DNA from: Adiantum capillus-veneris
Taxonomy: Eukaryota; Streptophyta; Polypodiopsida; Polypodiales; Pteridaceae
Assembly (NCBI GenBank): GCA_014529385.2
Contig: CM043965.1
Location: 13,596,412 to 13,660,411, forward strand
Reading direction: 5' to 3'
DNA: 64,000 nt
Position 1 is the stretch's first letter. Each line of letters starts with the position of its first letter. This document shows, one piece after another, positions 12,024 to 23,144 of this stretch. Position numbers and translations under genes: made by a program. The notes below the pieces were generated by a model, which saw nothing but the letters and a program-made list of their open reading frames with translations, ran no database searches and was not told the origin of the DNA.

Positions 12024-12560
12024 CTAGTATCTATTGCTATCCAAAAGGTTCAAACATCTCTTCTGGAAAAGGCTCTGGTAAATATGCCTCGTCTTGTGTA
12101 GTCCTATAAAGAATGCAATTTGCCTTTTTTTAACTTCCACCTTCGTAAGCTTCTCCTGTCCAATGGTGAGCTTTGTTCTACATCCATCTGCTAATTGAAG
12201 TTTCATACTAGTCTTTCAGAGAGCAGGTTTCCCCCATTTTTCCCACATTGCTTTAGTAGCTATGGCTATTCCAGCCCCATTATCCAATATTGCTATCGAC
12301 TTAAACTCTTTGTACTCCACTGACAAGGTAGTATTTCCTTCTTCACCTTTACAATAATCTCCTACCTTGTTCACTGGTACTGGCTCATGTTTAGTTTGTT
12401 TTGAGGGTTGTGTCTTCAATGTTTTTGGAGAAGCATTGGGTGGCGGGATTACCAGCCCTATTTTTTCCAAAATTTTCCTGACCTCCTTCCAAAGATGCGC
12501 TCTTATCTGTAGAACTCTAACAAAGTTAGCGTACGACAAATAGGGGTGACATAAGCTCAT
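12024..12560 (-). pseudogene. G1 protease region
   Basis: Retropepsin-like domain that would cut the Gag-Pol polyprotein. At about 12300-12220 the minus strand reads AILDNGAGIAIATKAMWEKWG, matching the retroviral-type D-[ST]-G-A motif with Asn in place of Ser/Thr. It is followed after a frame change by SMKLQLADG, the usual flap-proximal segment. The upstream part (VIPPPNASPKTLKTQPSKQ) is a Pro/Lys-rich linker. It lies between the zinc-knuckle Gag and RT, which is the normal gypsy order. Confidence 0.65.
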
Positions 12561-12578
12561 GAAGAGTTTTGGTATCCA

Positions 12579-13317
12579 TCATCTTAGGATTGGCCTTCCA
12601 TTGAGACGGTAATTCTTCACCTCCGATCGGGTTTCATGGTTACCAATAAATGAAGGTAAAATCTTTAATGACTGCGGTTTGCTGTCTTTTGATATCGATG
12701 TACCTGCATCACCATACAGTGATCGGATGTCATTTGGGTAGAGCTCATGTTCCAAGTGGATCTCTGTGATAGGGTCTGACAGAAGTGTAGCACTTCCATC
12801 TTTTCTATTCTTGATCTGTTCCCATAGCTCATGAGGCCATTGTTCTTCCACTTCCGGAATTAGCATTGGTGCTTGCAAAATACATTTCATCTATCGTATT
12901 GGCTGCCACCCTCGTATCCAATGGTATTTTGTTTACAGAATCTGATTGGTCTTCCTTTTCAATTCCCCGATCCTCTAACTCTTGAATTTTTTCACGGATT
13001 AATACCTCAGTTTTTGGAGTAGTCGGAACTGGTGGTTCCATAAGCGCTTGAGTGGCTTGGATGAGCTCCATGCACATCTTTAGCCACTCTTTTTCATAGC
13101 CTGGATGAGAGAACGTTAACCACATATCCTCTTGGGTTTGGTTAGGCTTTAGCCTTGCATTGTAAGCTTTTAAAATTGCACCCAAAGGTTCAAAAACCTT
13201 GTCCACCAAGAAAGATCCTCCCGATGGTATAGCCGACGATTTTTCTACCTCGCTCATTTCCTTAAGGTCTTGTTCCCTTCTCAATTGTTCCTCTGTTTGT
13301 AGTAATTTGGTTTCCAA
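12579..13317 (-). pseudogene. G1 Gag-Pol linker
   Basis: Two overlapping minus-strand frames. 13317-12829 begins METKLLQTEEQLRREQDLKEMSEVEKSS, a predicted coiled coil, and ends in an acidic, Ser-rich tail. 12890-12579 continues with EVEEQWPHELWEQIKNRKDGSATLLSDPITEIHLEHELYP. No named domain is recognised. Position between the CCHC knuckle and the protease motif suggests an inter-domain spacer of the polyprotein. Confidence 0.5.
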
Positions 13318-13386
13318 ATCTATTTTTTCTTTCTCTCTTTTGGCTTTTATCTTGTCTCGTTTTGCCTTCCAAGACTTCCTGGGGGT

Positions 13387-13719
13387 TCAGATAGACAAAT
13401 TTTCTATCTCGGTTTGACTGGCTGGGGCATTCCTTGCAGCCTCATGTGCTTGTGCTCTTGTTATCGCGTTTATCGGAATGGTTGGTTCTGTTTCTAATCC
13501 ACTTGAGCTTGGCACAATCCTAATCTTGTTCATGGTGGCTTTTCCTTTGTTGTTAGGGTTTTTTGGACAGTGTGGAATGAGATTATCAATTGTACATCCT
13601 TCACAGAACCCAAAAATTTTAATCCGTCCTCCTTTGTTTGGACAAACCCTTGCCCAATCATCATTGCCGCATTCATAGCATGGTCCTACAGGTGGTGGAG
13701 AAGCTTGTGGAGCTCCCAT
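13387..13719 (-). pseudogene. G1 Gag nucleocapsid (zinc knuckles)
   Basis: RNA-binding end of Gag. Residues 14-30 read CYECGNDDWARVCPNKG, in which the usual CCHC His is replaced by Trp. Residues 35-55 read FGFCEGCTIDNLIPHCP, a second Cys/His cluster. The downstream residues are Ser/Thr and Pro rich. Gag capsid pieces lie upstream at 14519-15033 in the same orientation. Confidence 0.6.
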
Positions 13720-13963
13720 CGGTTGTCCTGCTATAGGAGGATACCCCCTAGGTTTGTAGTTCTAGTTTGCCATGAACATCAGCATATTTTCATCGACCAA
13801 GTAGCGGTTTTTAATTGGCTATGCTATGTATGAGGGCTCAGGCATCTCTTCAAGAAGTATCCATGGAATTTGTCCCTCTGAAGCATATGCATTCCCATCA
13901 AATCCCCTCTTGTAGGTATTGTCTAAATTCTCTTGATATGAAACTACCTGGACCATACTCTGA

Positions 13964-14518
13964 TCAGAAGGTGTTTCTACGGGTTGAGAAAATCCTTACC
14001 ATGGCCCTATTGTCCTGGGGTAAAGGAGATTGATGTCCCAACACAGGTTGAGGTTTTTCCTGCCCTTGGATTGCGTTATTTGGTCCTACTTGGTATCTTG
14101 GGGTGGGGGGGGGGTGGTGGAAATTGTTGCCCTCCATGTGGTCCGTATTGTCTCTCTCTAACATAGTTTCGATTATAGAAATATTCGTGGGCTTCATGGT
14201 TTGTCCATTTTTGTTCGGTAGCACACCATTTCAGTACTCGCGGTGCATTTACTCGTGGCCTTTGTTGAAGGTTGCACCACTGGGTTGGATGATCTCCTCC
14301 ACAAGTTTCACATTTTTGGGTGGGCTATTGTTGTGTGTTTGAGTTCGTCCTGTTTCCTTGGTTTATCCTTATGATCACTTCCTCGATCATTTGATCAACG
14401 TCCGACACAGTTGGGTTTTGCCCGCCCAATTTCATCGTGGACTAACTAGTGGTTGAAGAGGTACTACTTGCTCCCTGATCTGTGTCTTCAACCACCTCTC
14501 CATATGCCTTGCAATTAT
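13964..14518 (-). pseudogene. G1 Gag, low-complexity part
   Basis: Minus-strand Gln/Pro/Asn-rich sequence (NNAIQGQEKPQPVLGHQSPLPQ at 14224-13964) between the capsid and nucleocapsid pieces, with several stops. It is consistent with the variable Gag linker. A run of G at 14104-14114 probably accounts for one frame slip. Confidence 0.4.
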
Positions 14519-15527
14519 CTACCAGATACAACCCATGTTCATGACTTGCTTAAAATTTACACATGCCTTTAAGTACAAGTCCTTTTTGAGCGTGTCATTT
14601 TGCAATCCTTCTATGAAAAGGACTAACAGTCTCTCATCCTGAGGTAGTTCTCGAGTAGGGCATCTTTCTATGTACTGCTTGAAACAAAGCGATGCTTCCT
14701 TCACCTTTCTTTCTCCTTTTGTCTAAATGAATAGATCTGGGAGACAGTGCTATGCTTGATTCCTCTCTTTGAGAATTCCTCAGCGAACTCTCAGAAAAGT
14801 TGCTCAATACTTGGGAATTCCAAGTTGTGTAATGGTTGGAACTAAGTCAAAACAGTCCCTTCTAACGTCAACCCAAATCCTTCATATTGAGTATGGAAAT
14901 CAGTTACCTGTTCCTCTCTCAACACTTGTTTGAAGATCGAAACATGAGCATACAGATCTCCTGATCCACTATACTTTTTGAGTACACATTTTGCCACTTG
15001 AGATGGTCGTATACGTCTGGACTCTGCAACCATTCTTACAACACCTGGTCCTCATGGAGTGGTTCCTTTAGGTTCATAATCTCCTCTTGGCATTACCGGT
15101 GGTATCCTATCGGCTATATGTTTGTCAAGTCACTCTCGTGTAATAGTCAAGGGATTCTAGTAGTGTAAGTCACGTCAGGAGCAGTACTGCCCCTATGTGT
15201 GTTCATGGAAGCCCTAGACCCCGTTGATCCTAAAGGCCCTGTGTTTGGAACTTGTTCATGTACAAAAGAATATTCCACCCCGGTTCTTGTTGGACTCACA
15301 TGTGCAGTCTCCGATCTCGTGCGAGTAGTCATGGTTTTCACCTCTTCCGGATTTACATAGTATTGGTGGAGTGGTCCCCCAAAATATGTATATCTCTCTA
15401 ACTCCTTACGATCCATAGGAGAGTACTTTCGGCCACAGTTGTCTATTATGACCGCCTGAATACTTCTCCCTTCCAGATTTACATAGTATTGGTGGAGTGG
15501 TCCCTTAGTTTTCTTTTGTCGTAGCAT
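14519..15527 (-). pseudogene. G1 Gag capsid region
   Basis: Pieces in order on the minus strand. 15527-15147 is a Thr/Arg-rich N-terminus with GPLHQYYVN twice. 15033-14842 has VLKKYSGSGDLYAHVSIFKQVLREEQVTDFHTQY. 14704-14519 has KEASLCFKQYIERCPTRELPQDERLLVLFIEGLQNDTLKK. The last two fit the retrotransposon Gag fold: F..L...Q..S...Y..RF, then a helix ending LFI.GL. There are frameshifts between all three. A 28-bp stretch (15351-15378) is repeated at 15476-15503 and creates the duplicated HQYYVN. Confidence 0.65.
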
Positions 15528-15914
15528 GTATAATGAGATGACGTGTATACGTCTTTTTGTAACTATTGAAAAACCATGTATTTTCTCAATAATGACATTT
15601 GTGGGTTGTAACTATTACATTTGCAAAGCTTAACAATCAAGTGATTTGCCTATGATGTGTATAATTGTCATTGATTTACTTTCGTCCAATTACTCTTGTC
15701 AATTTTGTATCTTTATTCTGCAAACAATACTATGCATGATAGTGTTAATGGTTATATTGTCTTGTGGGTGAGTACTTTTGGTCTATACCTTGCACTTTCT
15801 TTCAAAGGTGAATATGTGCTTATCTTGGATTCATTTAGGTATACTTTATTCTGGAAACATTCAATATGGTTGATGGGTGGCAAGGCATTCAATACCCTGC
15901 CACCCAAAAAAGTT
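15528..15914. other. Intergenic, no feature seen
   Basis: AT-rich sequence right of G1 Gag. It may contain the G1 LTR or leader, but I found no repeat partner and no primer-binding site. Confidence 0.4.
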
Positions 15915-16148
15915 TACTCTCGGGCGTTGCTATAAGCGTCTCTATATAAGGTTCTGCAACGTCACTATAAGCGTCACTACAAAAGGACTGCAGTCATCGC
16001 CATAAACGTCGCTATATAGCGACGCGTATAGCGACTCCTATCGTGACAAATATAGCGATGGTTATAGTGATGTTCTCGTAGCAACGGTCTTAGCGACACT
16101 GGGGAGTATAAAAACCAGCATCACAAGTGCACATAACCTCTTGTAGTG
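15915..16148 (-). mobile_element. CACTA-type transposon end with subterminal repeats
   Basis: The block ends in CCTCTTGTAGTG (16137-16148), the inverse of CACTACAAGAGG, the classic CACTA superfamily terminus. The 220 bp inside it repeat short direct and inverted AGCGAC, GTCGCT and TATAGCGAC units (for example 16006-16030). Dense subterminal repeats of this kind bind the transposase in CACTA elements. The element body must extend leftwards. The opposite end was not found, perhaps because G1 lies inside it. Confidence 0.75.
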
Positions 16149-17099
16149 TTTGGCTTCCAAACACGAATCGCGATCCATGTACCCCTGAGTCAGAACAGAA
16201 GCAGAATTTCACCACACAAAGAGCTAGTCCATAGTACCCTGGTGGTTCTTTCAAAATTGAAATTGGACCTAAATTGTTGATGTTGTGTATGGAATTATGT
16301 GTTATTGAAAAACCTAGTTAAAATTTTGTTGATTAAAGGCCATAACTAACAAGAACGGCTGTAAGCTCACAGTTATCAAGCATTTATTGATAGGTTGCAG
16401 GTACTAGAGAATACTACCCATCAAGTAAGATCAAACAGGGAATTCAAACTAGCTAATGAGGTAACCCGGTTTGGATTCTACAATACCAATTCTTCATGAA
16501 TTTACTATCAAGAAGATTGTACTAGAATAGGAATCCCAGCATCTTTGACCAAGGGATCAATCACTCAACAGAAGAAAGCGTGAATCAAAGACCACTGCCG
16601 CCTTTAGAACCCATTTTAGAGAAGAGCTTCTCTGACACTTCGTCAGAAAGATCATACAGCCTCATGACTGAGGATTCTAACAAGTCGAACCCTAAGGGAA
16701 CAACATCCATGGGGGTAGGTCCTTCTCAACTTGCATCTGATGCTATTTGGCTACGGCTAGACTGACGTCATTTAATCAGACGTCTCATCACGTCCAAGCA
16801 GCATATCTGTCGGATTCTGTAGAAAAAAACAATAAGACTTTCTGTAAGTATAAACTTATAATTACAAAACAATCCATTTTCTTAGCTTATCATTAAAATG
16901 AAATAAATGTAAAAGAGTAAAGTGAAATACTAACCATGCCACCACGAGAACTAAGAATGGCCATCAGGGCGTTTAAGACCTTTCTGCCTGCGTACTCGCG
17001 CTCGTACGGTGTGGGGTCACGTCCTGTCATCGACCACTGTTCAAAACATACAAAGAATCCATTATGTTAGAATTTAAAAGTACAAATAGATGTAGCTAC
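16149..17099. other. Intergenic, no gene supported
   Basis: A degenerate ATCGCGATCCATG half-palindrome is at 16168-16180. A 61-residue plus-strand frame at 16580-16765 is Ser/Pro-rich with no homology I recognise. No other feature seen. Confidence 0.4.
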
Positions 17100-18126
17100 C
17101 AAACCTAAGAAGTAATGCAAAAACACTTACAAAATTGGCCTCAAATAATGCCCACCCGCCGCTCCCCAAGCGGTGCGAGCTCCCTGCCTATACTCGCACT
17201 TTGGCTGCCTCCTGTTGTTGCTTCCACTTGTCAAGATTCTTGCGCATTGCTCGCTTCACATTCTTCCAATCTTCTTTGGCCAGCCAATCTGGTCTGTTCC
17301 ACCCCATGCTTTATTGCCTTTTGTACTTCATAACACTTGTGCTTGCAGTATTCACGCATTCGAACCTTCATCAAGTCTTCATTGAAGCGCCCATCCCGAC
17401 TTGACACGGGAAACTCGTAATGCACCATGCTGATGACTCTGTATTTCAATTCATTTGACACTTCACTCCAGGTGTTTAGTATATAGTGTTGAAACACATG
17501 AGAGCAAATACCGCGCATGCACGAGATCACCTTCTTGCCTTCGTCATCCAAGATGATGCCGCCGCTGATGTTGACCGAGTACGGCAGGCCTTCTCGCCTG
17601 TGACACGTGAACCTGGGTGTCTCGACAGGGGTCTTGAGTGGTGTCTCTAGCGGCATCTTGATGGGGGTACGGACGTCAGGTGTCTCCACTGGAGTCTGGG
17701 TCCCAAAGTGAGGAGTGTCACTGGGGTGACTCCCGGAGGAGTAGCTAGTGGTGTGTAGCCAGGAACGGCTGATAGCCGTGAAAAACTTGGCGTAGATGGT
17801 GATGCCGTGGTTGGTGTGGGGGCATGCAAAGAAGGGGAAGGTAAGGAGCCTCATCAAACACGAGGCAGTGTCGAGGCATCAGCAGTGGCATCCCCACAGC
17901 AACCGCCACCGCCACCACTAGAGCATCGGTGCCTAGACGAGTGTGAAGATCGTCTTGTCGACACCGAAGCTTTGGAGCGTGTTGAATGCTCCAAAACAGA
18001 GGGAGACACTGAAGGAGTGGAACAACGTGATGGTGCTCTAGAGCAATGATGCTCCTCGTACCACCTCCTCTGCTGGGGTGACAAAGAAGAAAGAAACTCA
18101 TAATCATCCATACCTGCATTAAACAC
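17100..18126 (-). pseudogene. CACTA second ORF (Transposase_24-like), minus copy
   Basis: Minus-strand frames. The start at 18126 reads MDDYEFLSSLSPQQRRW, followed by a Ser/Thr/Pro-rich stretch with repeated 'TPVETP' units (17720-17620). From about 17560 the frame reads GKKVISCMRGICSHVFQHYILNTW, SEVSNELKYRVISMVHYEFPV, then KVRMREYCKHKCYEVQKAIK and, after a shift, AKEDWKNVKRAMRKNLDKWK. The 'tW..Vs...K..v...v..eF' pattern fits the second protein of plant En/Spm-type elements (family Transposase_24). That protein acts with TNP2 by binding the ends. It may be partly intact with introns, but I see at least one frame change near 17860. Confidence 0.55.
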
Positions 18127-18211
18127 ATAAACATTTAATATTAATATTGAATGGAGAAGAAAACATGGGCAAGTTATAATCTATACTATAGATAATAGGG
18201 AGAGGGATTCC

Positions 18212-18212
<1 letters not shown>

Positions 18213-18297
<85 letters not shown>
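18213..18297. repeat. (GA)n microsatellite
   Basis: About 85 bp of uninterrupted GA. It lies in the upstream gap between the two divergent CACTA second-ORF remnants. Confidence 0.97.
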
Positions 18298-18300
<3 letters not shown>

Positions 18301-18508
18301 CATAAAGGGGGAGGGATTCCTGTGTAGAGAGATTCCTGTGAAGTTCTTGTGAATTTGTATTCCGTGTGCATTCTACGTATCTTGTAGAAGCTATGTCTTG
18401 AACAACATGCCTTTTATATGTAGCTGTGACAAGACACTCTGGTCATAAATTAAATTTCTTTTCTATTTGCCATATTTTTCTCGATTACTTGTGACATATC
18501 TTTATCTA

Positions 18509-18646
<138 letters not shown>

Positions 18647-18717
18647 TATGCCTAATCTATTTTGCATATGCAGGTTTCTATATTCTTGGGTAGTTGCAGG
18701 TTCTCAGAATCCATCAG

Positions 18718-19195
18718 TATGAGTGATCATGGCAGCAGTAGTGCTCGCCCAGCAAGGCGGACACAAAGCGCTTCTTAGCGTCTCTTTCACCCGATCAACT
18801 AGATCTAGTGGAGGGACGAGCAGCATCTATGAGCAGAGATAGATCACCTCCTTTGAAATTGCTCAGTCTCCATTGCACTCAAAGCGTAGTGCTTTGTCGG
18901 CCTTGAGTTGATGTAGTCGGCATATCAGACTTTCACGACACACCGAGGAGTGTCCCTGCTTCTGAGACTGCTCAAACTACATCGAAGGATTATGACCCCT
19001 GAGGGGAAGCAGGTGATGGGCTGCATGCAACAGTTGTGTAGACAAGTTTTTTGTCACATTGTCATGATCTCTTAGGGGCTCAGGATAAAGCCTCCAAGGA
19101 TTATGTTATTGCTACGCTGCATCGGGAGTTTTCAGCTCCCTCTTTGGAGAATACTCTTGCATTGAAGTATTCTGTATATGTTTGTACATCTGTAA
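18718..19195 (+). pseudogene. CACTA second ORF (Transposase_24-like), plus copy
   Basis: Starts MSDHGSSSARPARRTQSAS at 18718, then after a shift FLASLSPDQLDLVEGRAA, which parallels EFLSSLSPQQRRW of the minus copy. At about 18990 it reads EGKQVMGCMQQLCRQVFCHIV, a stop, then DYVIATLHREFSAP, matching EGKKVISCMRGICSHVFQH and RVISMVHYEFPV. So this is a diverged paralogue facing away from the minus copy. It stops aligning near 19190, where the TNP2 remnant begins on the other strand. Confidence 0.55.
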
Positions 19196-19199
19196 GTTC

Positions 19200-20490
19200 T
19201 TAATGGTGTGTTGTGTTTGTTGCAGGACCCTTACACGCAGCCGTTGAAACCGTAGGAGCTAGCCAAGTGTGTTGTGTGTGTGTGTGTGTGTATGAGATTG
19301 AGAGGGAGAGAAAGAAAGAGGGGAAGGGAACATGAGAGGGAGGAGCATACCTGGAGTGTAAGCAATGATGATTCAACACAAATAAGCTTAGAAACAGGTG
19401 CCCCTTCTTGGTAGTCAACCACGGGGGAATGTTGTAGTTGACGATGACAACGGGCCATACACTGTAAGATGTTGACCTGTGACCAAATGGATTTACGCCA
19501 TCCATAGCCAGGCCCATGCGCAAATTCCAAGCTTCACTGGCAAAATCTGGCCATGTATATCTATATGTTTCCAGGTTGCGCAATCTGCAAGAATTGTAGC
19601 ACACCATCCAAAGATCTATTCTCCTCGTGCCATGATGCTAGGGCGGCCATGGACTTACATTCAAAGAAATACTTGATGCGAGGAAGCAGAGGAAAATGTC
19701 ACAAAACCTTTTGTGGATTTTTTTGTCCGTGGAGATCTACTCGATATCTCTAGGAATCACATTTCGGACACTTCTCCATGTCTATGTATTCCCCTCTAAA
19801 AAGAATGCAGTCGTTAGGACAAGCTTGAATCAAATTGTAATCCATCCCCAAGTTTTGCAAAATCTTTCTTGATTCCTCTATGAAATTTGGCATCACATTA
19901 TCAGCTGGTAGTATGTGCTCTTTGAGCAATCTACACAACAAAAAAATGCGGTACACTTGTGTAAGTAATCTATCAGATCATTATACATCTAGAGTTTTTT
20001 ATTGAAGTAAACAAATTGTAATAGATCACCTGAAAAGCACTGTGACGCTAGTGTCACTCCGCCCAAACTTTGCCTACATGTTGAGAAGAACCAGGAGCGC
20101 CTTCAATCTAGACACACGTGCTCCATCATACAATGGCGTATCGGCTTCACTTTTCATATCATCATAGATAAGCCTTTCTGAATCCATGATTGTTTTGATC
20201 ATTTCATCGATCTCGGGCTCAAACATAGCCTCGTTGGGAATGTGGTCTGCATGATCATCCTTTGAGCTGTCAAAGGCTACATCTTGTGGCCTCACGTATG
20301 CTGCTTGACCAAAGCGCCTGCGAACACGTCTATTGGGTTGCAAGATTACTGCTTGTTGGCTAGCATCAGAGTCCGACGAGTTATAATTGGCAACAACTCG
20401 ATCTATAATAGATGGATAAACTTGCCAAATTCACAAACGTGCTGCAAAGAAACACGTCTTGTCCATCGTACAACATGTTCGCATTAATTA
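19200..20490 (-). pseudogene. CACTA TNP2-like transposase remnant
   Basis: Minus-strand pieces of an En/Spm-type transposase. Near 20160-20080 there is DTPLYDGARVSRLKALLVLLNM. At 19956-19750 there are LLKEHILPADNVMPN, IQACPNDCILFRGEYIDMEKCPKC (Cys pair retained). Near 19700-19650 there is HFPLLPRIKYFFECKS. At 19607-19385 there are WPDFASEAWNLRMGLAMDG, VNPFGHRSTSYSVWPVVIV and NYNIPPWLTTKKG. The order and motifs are those of TNP2 proteins, which cut the element ends. Stops, frameshifts and loss of the catalytic C-terminal half after 19385 make it a pseudogene. A TG microsatellite (19268-19292) lies in its 3' side. Confidence 0.82.
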
Positions 20491-20620
20491 CAAGGACATA
20501 AGATCCTTGTTGAGAGATAGGTGTTTCGATTGGATGACCCCACATCATCGTCACTACTCATAATGAATGTAAAAACCTTATAATCTGGATATTAGTTTAA
20601 TCTTCTATTGGCATCCTCCG

Positions 20621-20624
<4 letters not shown>

Positions 20625-20653
<29 letters not shown>
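20625..20653. repeat. (CT)n microsatellite
   Basis: About 29 bp of CT. Confidence 0.9.
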
Positions 20654-20656
<3 letters not shown>

Positions 20657-21478
20657 CACATTGTAAAGTACCTCACATTCTCTAGTCATGTCCGATCCCC
20701 ACACACCTCAGTCTAGAGGTGACGGAGATCAGAACCACCGGGTTATAATCTCGTCTTTATTGGTCAATGCCTATATTTGTGGGTACAAGAAATCTACACA
20801 CCCACGTCTACATGACAATGCATGTAGTGGACAAAACCCCTTTGCCTCTTCTCTAGCTGTAGCAATTCACAGCATCTTAACATCTTTTCAAAACAGATCC
20901 TTGTTCGAGGGATTACTTAGCACATTACATGTTGGCCTCCAATCTGAGTATCATGCCGTTGAAAGCTTTCCAACTAAATCCAAAATCTAATCTTAAATCT
21001 AACCTGATTGTACGTATGGTGATTCGGAGCTAATTGAACATGGTTAGTGGGTGAGTTAATAGGTGTCAGTTCTGATGGGAATATACATATTATTGTGTAT
21101 CTAGTGTTTGCTCTTTGGGCAAAGCCTTGAGCTTAATTGGAACTCGCCCTTCATTGACATGCCCTAAAATCTAGCCTAAATCTAAATCTAATCTAATCTT
21201 AAATCTAACTTAGCTAATCTTAAATCTTGCCCTAATCTTAAATCTAACATAAATCTAAATCTAATAGTCCTTGGCCTACTGATGCTGGCTATATGGTTTT
21301 TGAATGTTTTGGACTTTTTTAGGTCAGCCAAAAGTCAGTTTTAGGGTCTGTTCTAGTCGTTTTCCCCTTGATCTGCTTTTGCCCCTTTTGTCCTCTTTTT
21401 GAACTTTTCTGATAAGGGTCCCTTGGGAGAAAGTGCTTCAAATGTTATCACATTTCTACTTGCCCAATATTAGCTCTA
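20654..21478. other. Intergenic with degenerate TAAATC repeat
   Basis: No gene supported. From 21160 to 21265 the sequence is a loose repeat of TAAATC and TCTAA units, too irregular to be a telomeric array. The plus-strand 100-residue frame at 20688-20990 has no recognisable content. Confidence 0.5.
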
Positions 21479-21745
21479 TGGGACGGGTGTCTAACCTCAC
21501 TCCTATCTTATTGCAGACATAGCGAGAACCACAAATATAATTGTCAATCCATGGGACGAAGCTGACTTGACTAGTGCATAGAGGCTACAAGAGGTTGTCA
21601 ATCTCTTGGAAAACAAAAAACAAGTCGCATCTAACTCAGGCTACACTCTACTGACAGAAATCACCAAAAGCTAATCGCTCATCGACAAAAAAATCACATC
21701 CGTTACAGCATCAAATGTAACATTTAATGGCCTAGTAACTCGTGT
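21479..21745 (-). repeat. LTR fragment, family B, copy 1
   Basis: Begins GGGACGGGTGTCTAACC and is collinear with 25438-25700, including ACAAATATAATTGTCAA and the stem sequence AGAGGTTGTCAATCTCTTGG (21591-21610). Similarity fades after GCATCAAATG (about 21710). There is no adjacent primer-binding site, so it is a broken copy. Confidence 0.75.
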
Positions 21746-22537
21746 GTAGCGGAAAATAGCATGAACATAGTGAGCATTTCATTAGAATAGATTCCTAATG
21801 AGATTAACAAGAGTGCTTGGGTGGAGAGAGCAACAAAAAGCATAACACCTAGTTAGATAGCATGAACAATACTTCAAAAGAGAGAGAAATTAAGCAATTG
21901 ACAACAATTGAGGACCGGATTTTCATGGAGCCAGTCCCCCCTCCAAAAGGCTTTGTATTATGGTTTCTCCCATCAAGAGAGACATTTTACAATACAATTT
22001 CTTGTGTTCCTTCAATACTAGCTAGTGCAATGAAGATGGAAACTTCATGCACTACGCAAAACACTTATCAAACACAACATCAATTCCCTCACGGTCTTAG
22101 ACCCAAGACTTCACACACCTTTGAAGATGGTGAGAGCTAGTGAGGTATGAGAGTAGATTGAGAGGAAGAAGGAGTATGAGAAAGTTGTACATCTCCTCAC
22201 ATAATCACTCATATTAGCATAGCTTAGCTTAGTAATTAGCATGGTAGAGGAGATGAGCATGCATTGAAGCTTGGCTCTTGGTTGGATTTGCATCACAAAG
22301 CCAAGAGTTGTTGGTGTAGGCCTTCCTTCTCACAAGCTTGGAGTAGGTGTTAAGCTTTTCATTAAAGCTTGAGAAGGAGAGAGAGTCTTCTTTACTTCAT
22401 ACATGAGATTGTGTGTGTGTGTGTGTGATAATGCCTTGCAAAAATCAGCTCCCTCTCTCTTGGTCGACCCCTCTTGCTATTTGCTCTTGCTAGCATCCTA
22501 TTGGACCTCCCCAAGCTTAGCCAATGGTGACACAACT
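21746..22537. other. No gene; repeat-derived sequence
   Basis: Includes a plus-strand 92-residue frame at 21862-22140 without recognisable content and a TG microsatellite at 22409-22428. Purine-rich and LTR-like in texture, but I found no partner copy. Confidence 0.4.
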
Positions 22538-22975
22538 TTATGGGCTGAAGTAATCTTCGGGTTGACGGCTGGCGAGGCGGTCTTTCAGTGCATGTAGGGC
22601 TTTCTCATATCTAAGCTTTCTTTCTTTGTCTGGAACCTGCAAGAATTGCATGGTGACCCCGTTTTTGAGCTCAATGGCTGAGCAAACAAAAAATCTGGAG
22701 GTTAGGTTGCTTATCACTGGCCCAAATATCTTCATTCGCCAAGTGAAGAACCCTGTATAGAACGCCTCCTCGAACGCCAACATAAAGCTAGATGGCAAGA
22801 ACATGCATCTGGCATAGAAGCCATAAAGGACTTCTTCAGAAGGTTGACCGCTTAGGTCGTAGCAAAGACCCTTATTGCCCTTGAGAAATGACATCCATGG
22901 TGCTCTTGCTTGCTCTGGCTCGTGAAAAGCTTCAATGCATGTGAGCAACATTTGGCAAATTTTGTAGAGCATTGT
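22538..22975 (-). pseudogene. Family A-related C-terminal domain, divergent copy
   Basis: Minus-strand frame containing LYKICQMLLTCIEAFHEPEQ, APWMSFLKGNKGLCYDL and EEVLYGFYARCMFLPSSFM, then LAFEEAFYTGFFTWRMKIFGP. Family A copy 2 has, in order, VKISKMLITCITAF, HPWQVFVEGTRGICWNM, NVIMGLYARVMFLPSHYM and QTFKEAFMTGFFEVDSSILDP. This is clear if distant homology over about 100 residues. The frame continues to ALKDRLASRQPEDYFSP and a TAA at 22538. So the C-terminal domain belongs to a wider family. The function is unknown. Confidence 0.75.
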
Positions 22976-23027
22976 TTGGTGGATATGGTGGCGTATGCAC
23001 ACCAAACCCTGTAAACACTACTTGATT

Positions 23028-23105
23028 TTTCAAAGACAGAAGGCACTGGATGCACTTAAAGACCGCCTAGCCAGTCGTCAACACGAAGACTATTTCAGCC
23101 CATAA
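23028..23105 (+). pseudogene. Inverted duplicate of the same protein's C-terminus
   Basis: The plus strand reads KALDALKDRLASRQHEDYFSP then TAA, nearly identical to the C-terminus encoded on the minus strand at 22600-22538. The two lie head to head about 430 bp apart. Just upstream (22978-23020) is a fragment of another LTR start, TGTTTGGTGGATA..., like that at 56360. Confidence 0.8.
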
Positions 23106-23130
23106 AGCTGTGTCAAGGGATGACATATGC

Positions 23131-23144
23131 GAGGAGGGGGAGAA
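23131..23144 (+). other. Polypurine tract
   Basis: GAGGAGGGGGAGAA immediately precedes TGTTAGCAGC. This is the layout of the plus-strand primer next to a 3' LTR. It lies 26 bp after the stop codon of the C-terminal ORF fragment. Confidence 0.75.

Noticed and set aside
21160-21265. Interstitial telomere repeat
   Set aside because: Units are TAAATC/TCTAA variants and do not form TTTAGGG or CCCTAAA arrays.
21862-22140. 92-residue plus-strand ORF as a host gene
   Set aside because: No recognisable motif, repeat-rich surroundings, and length within chance expectation.
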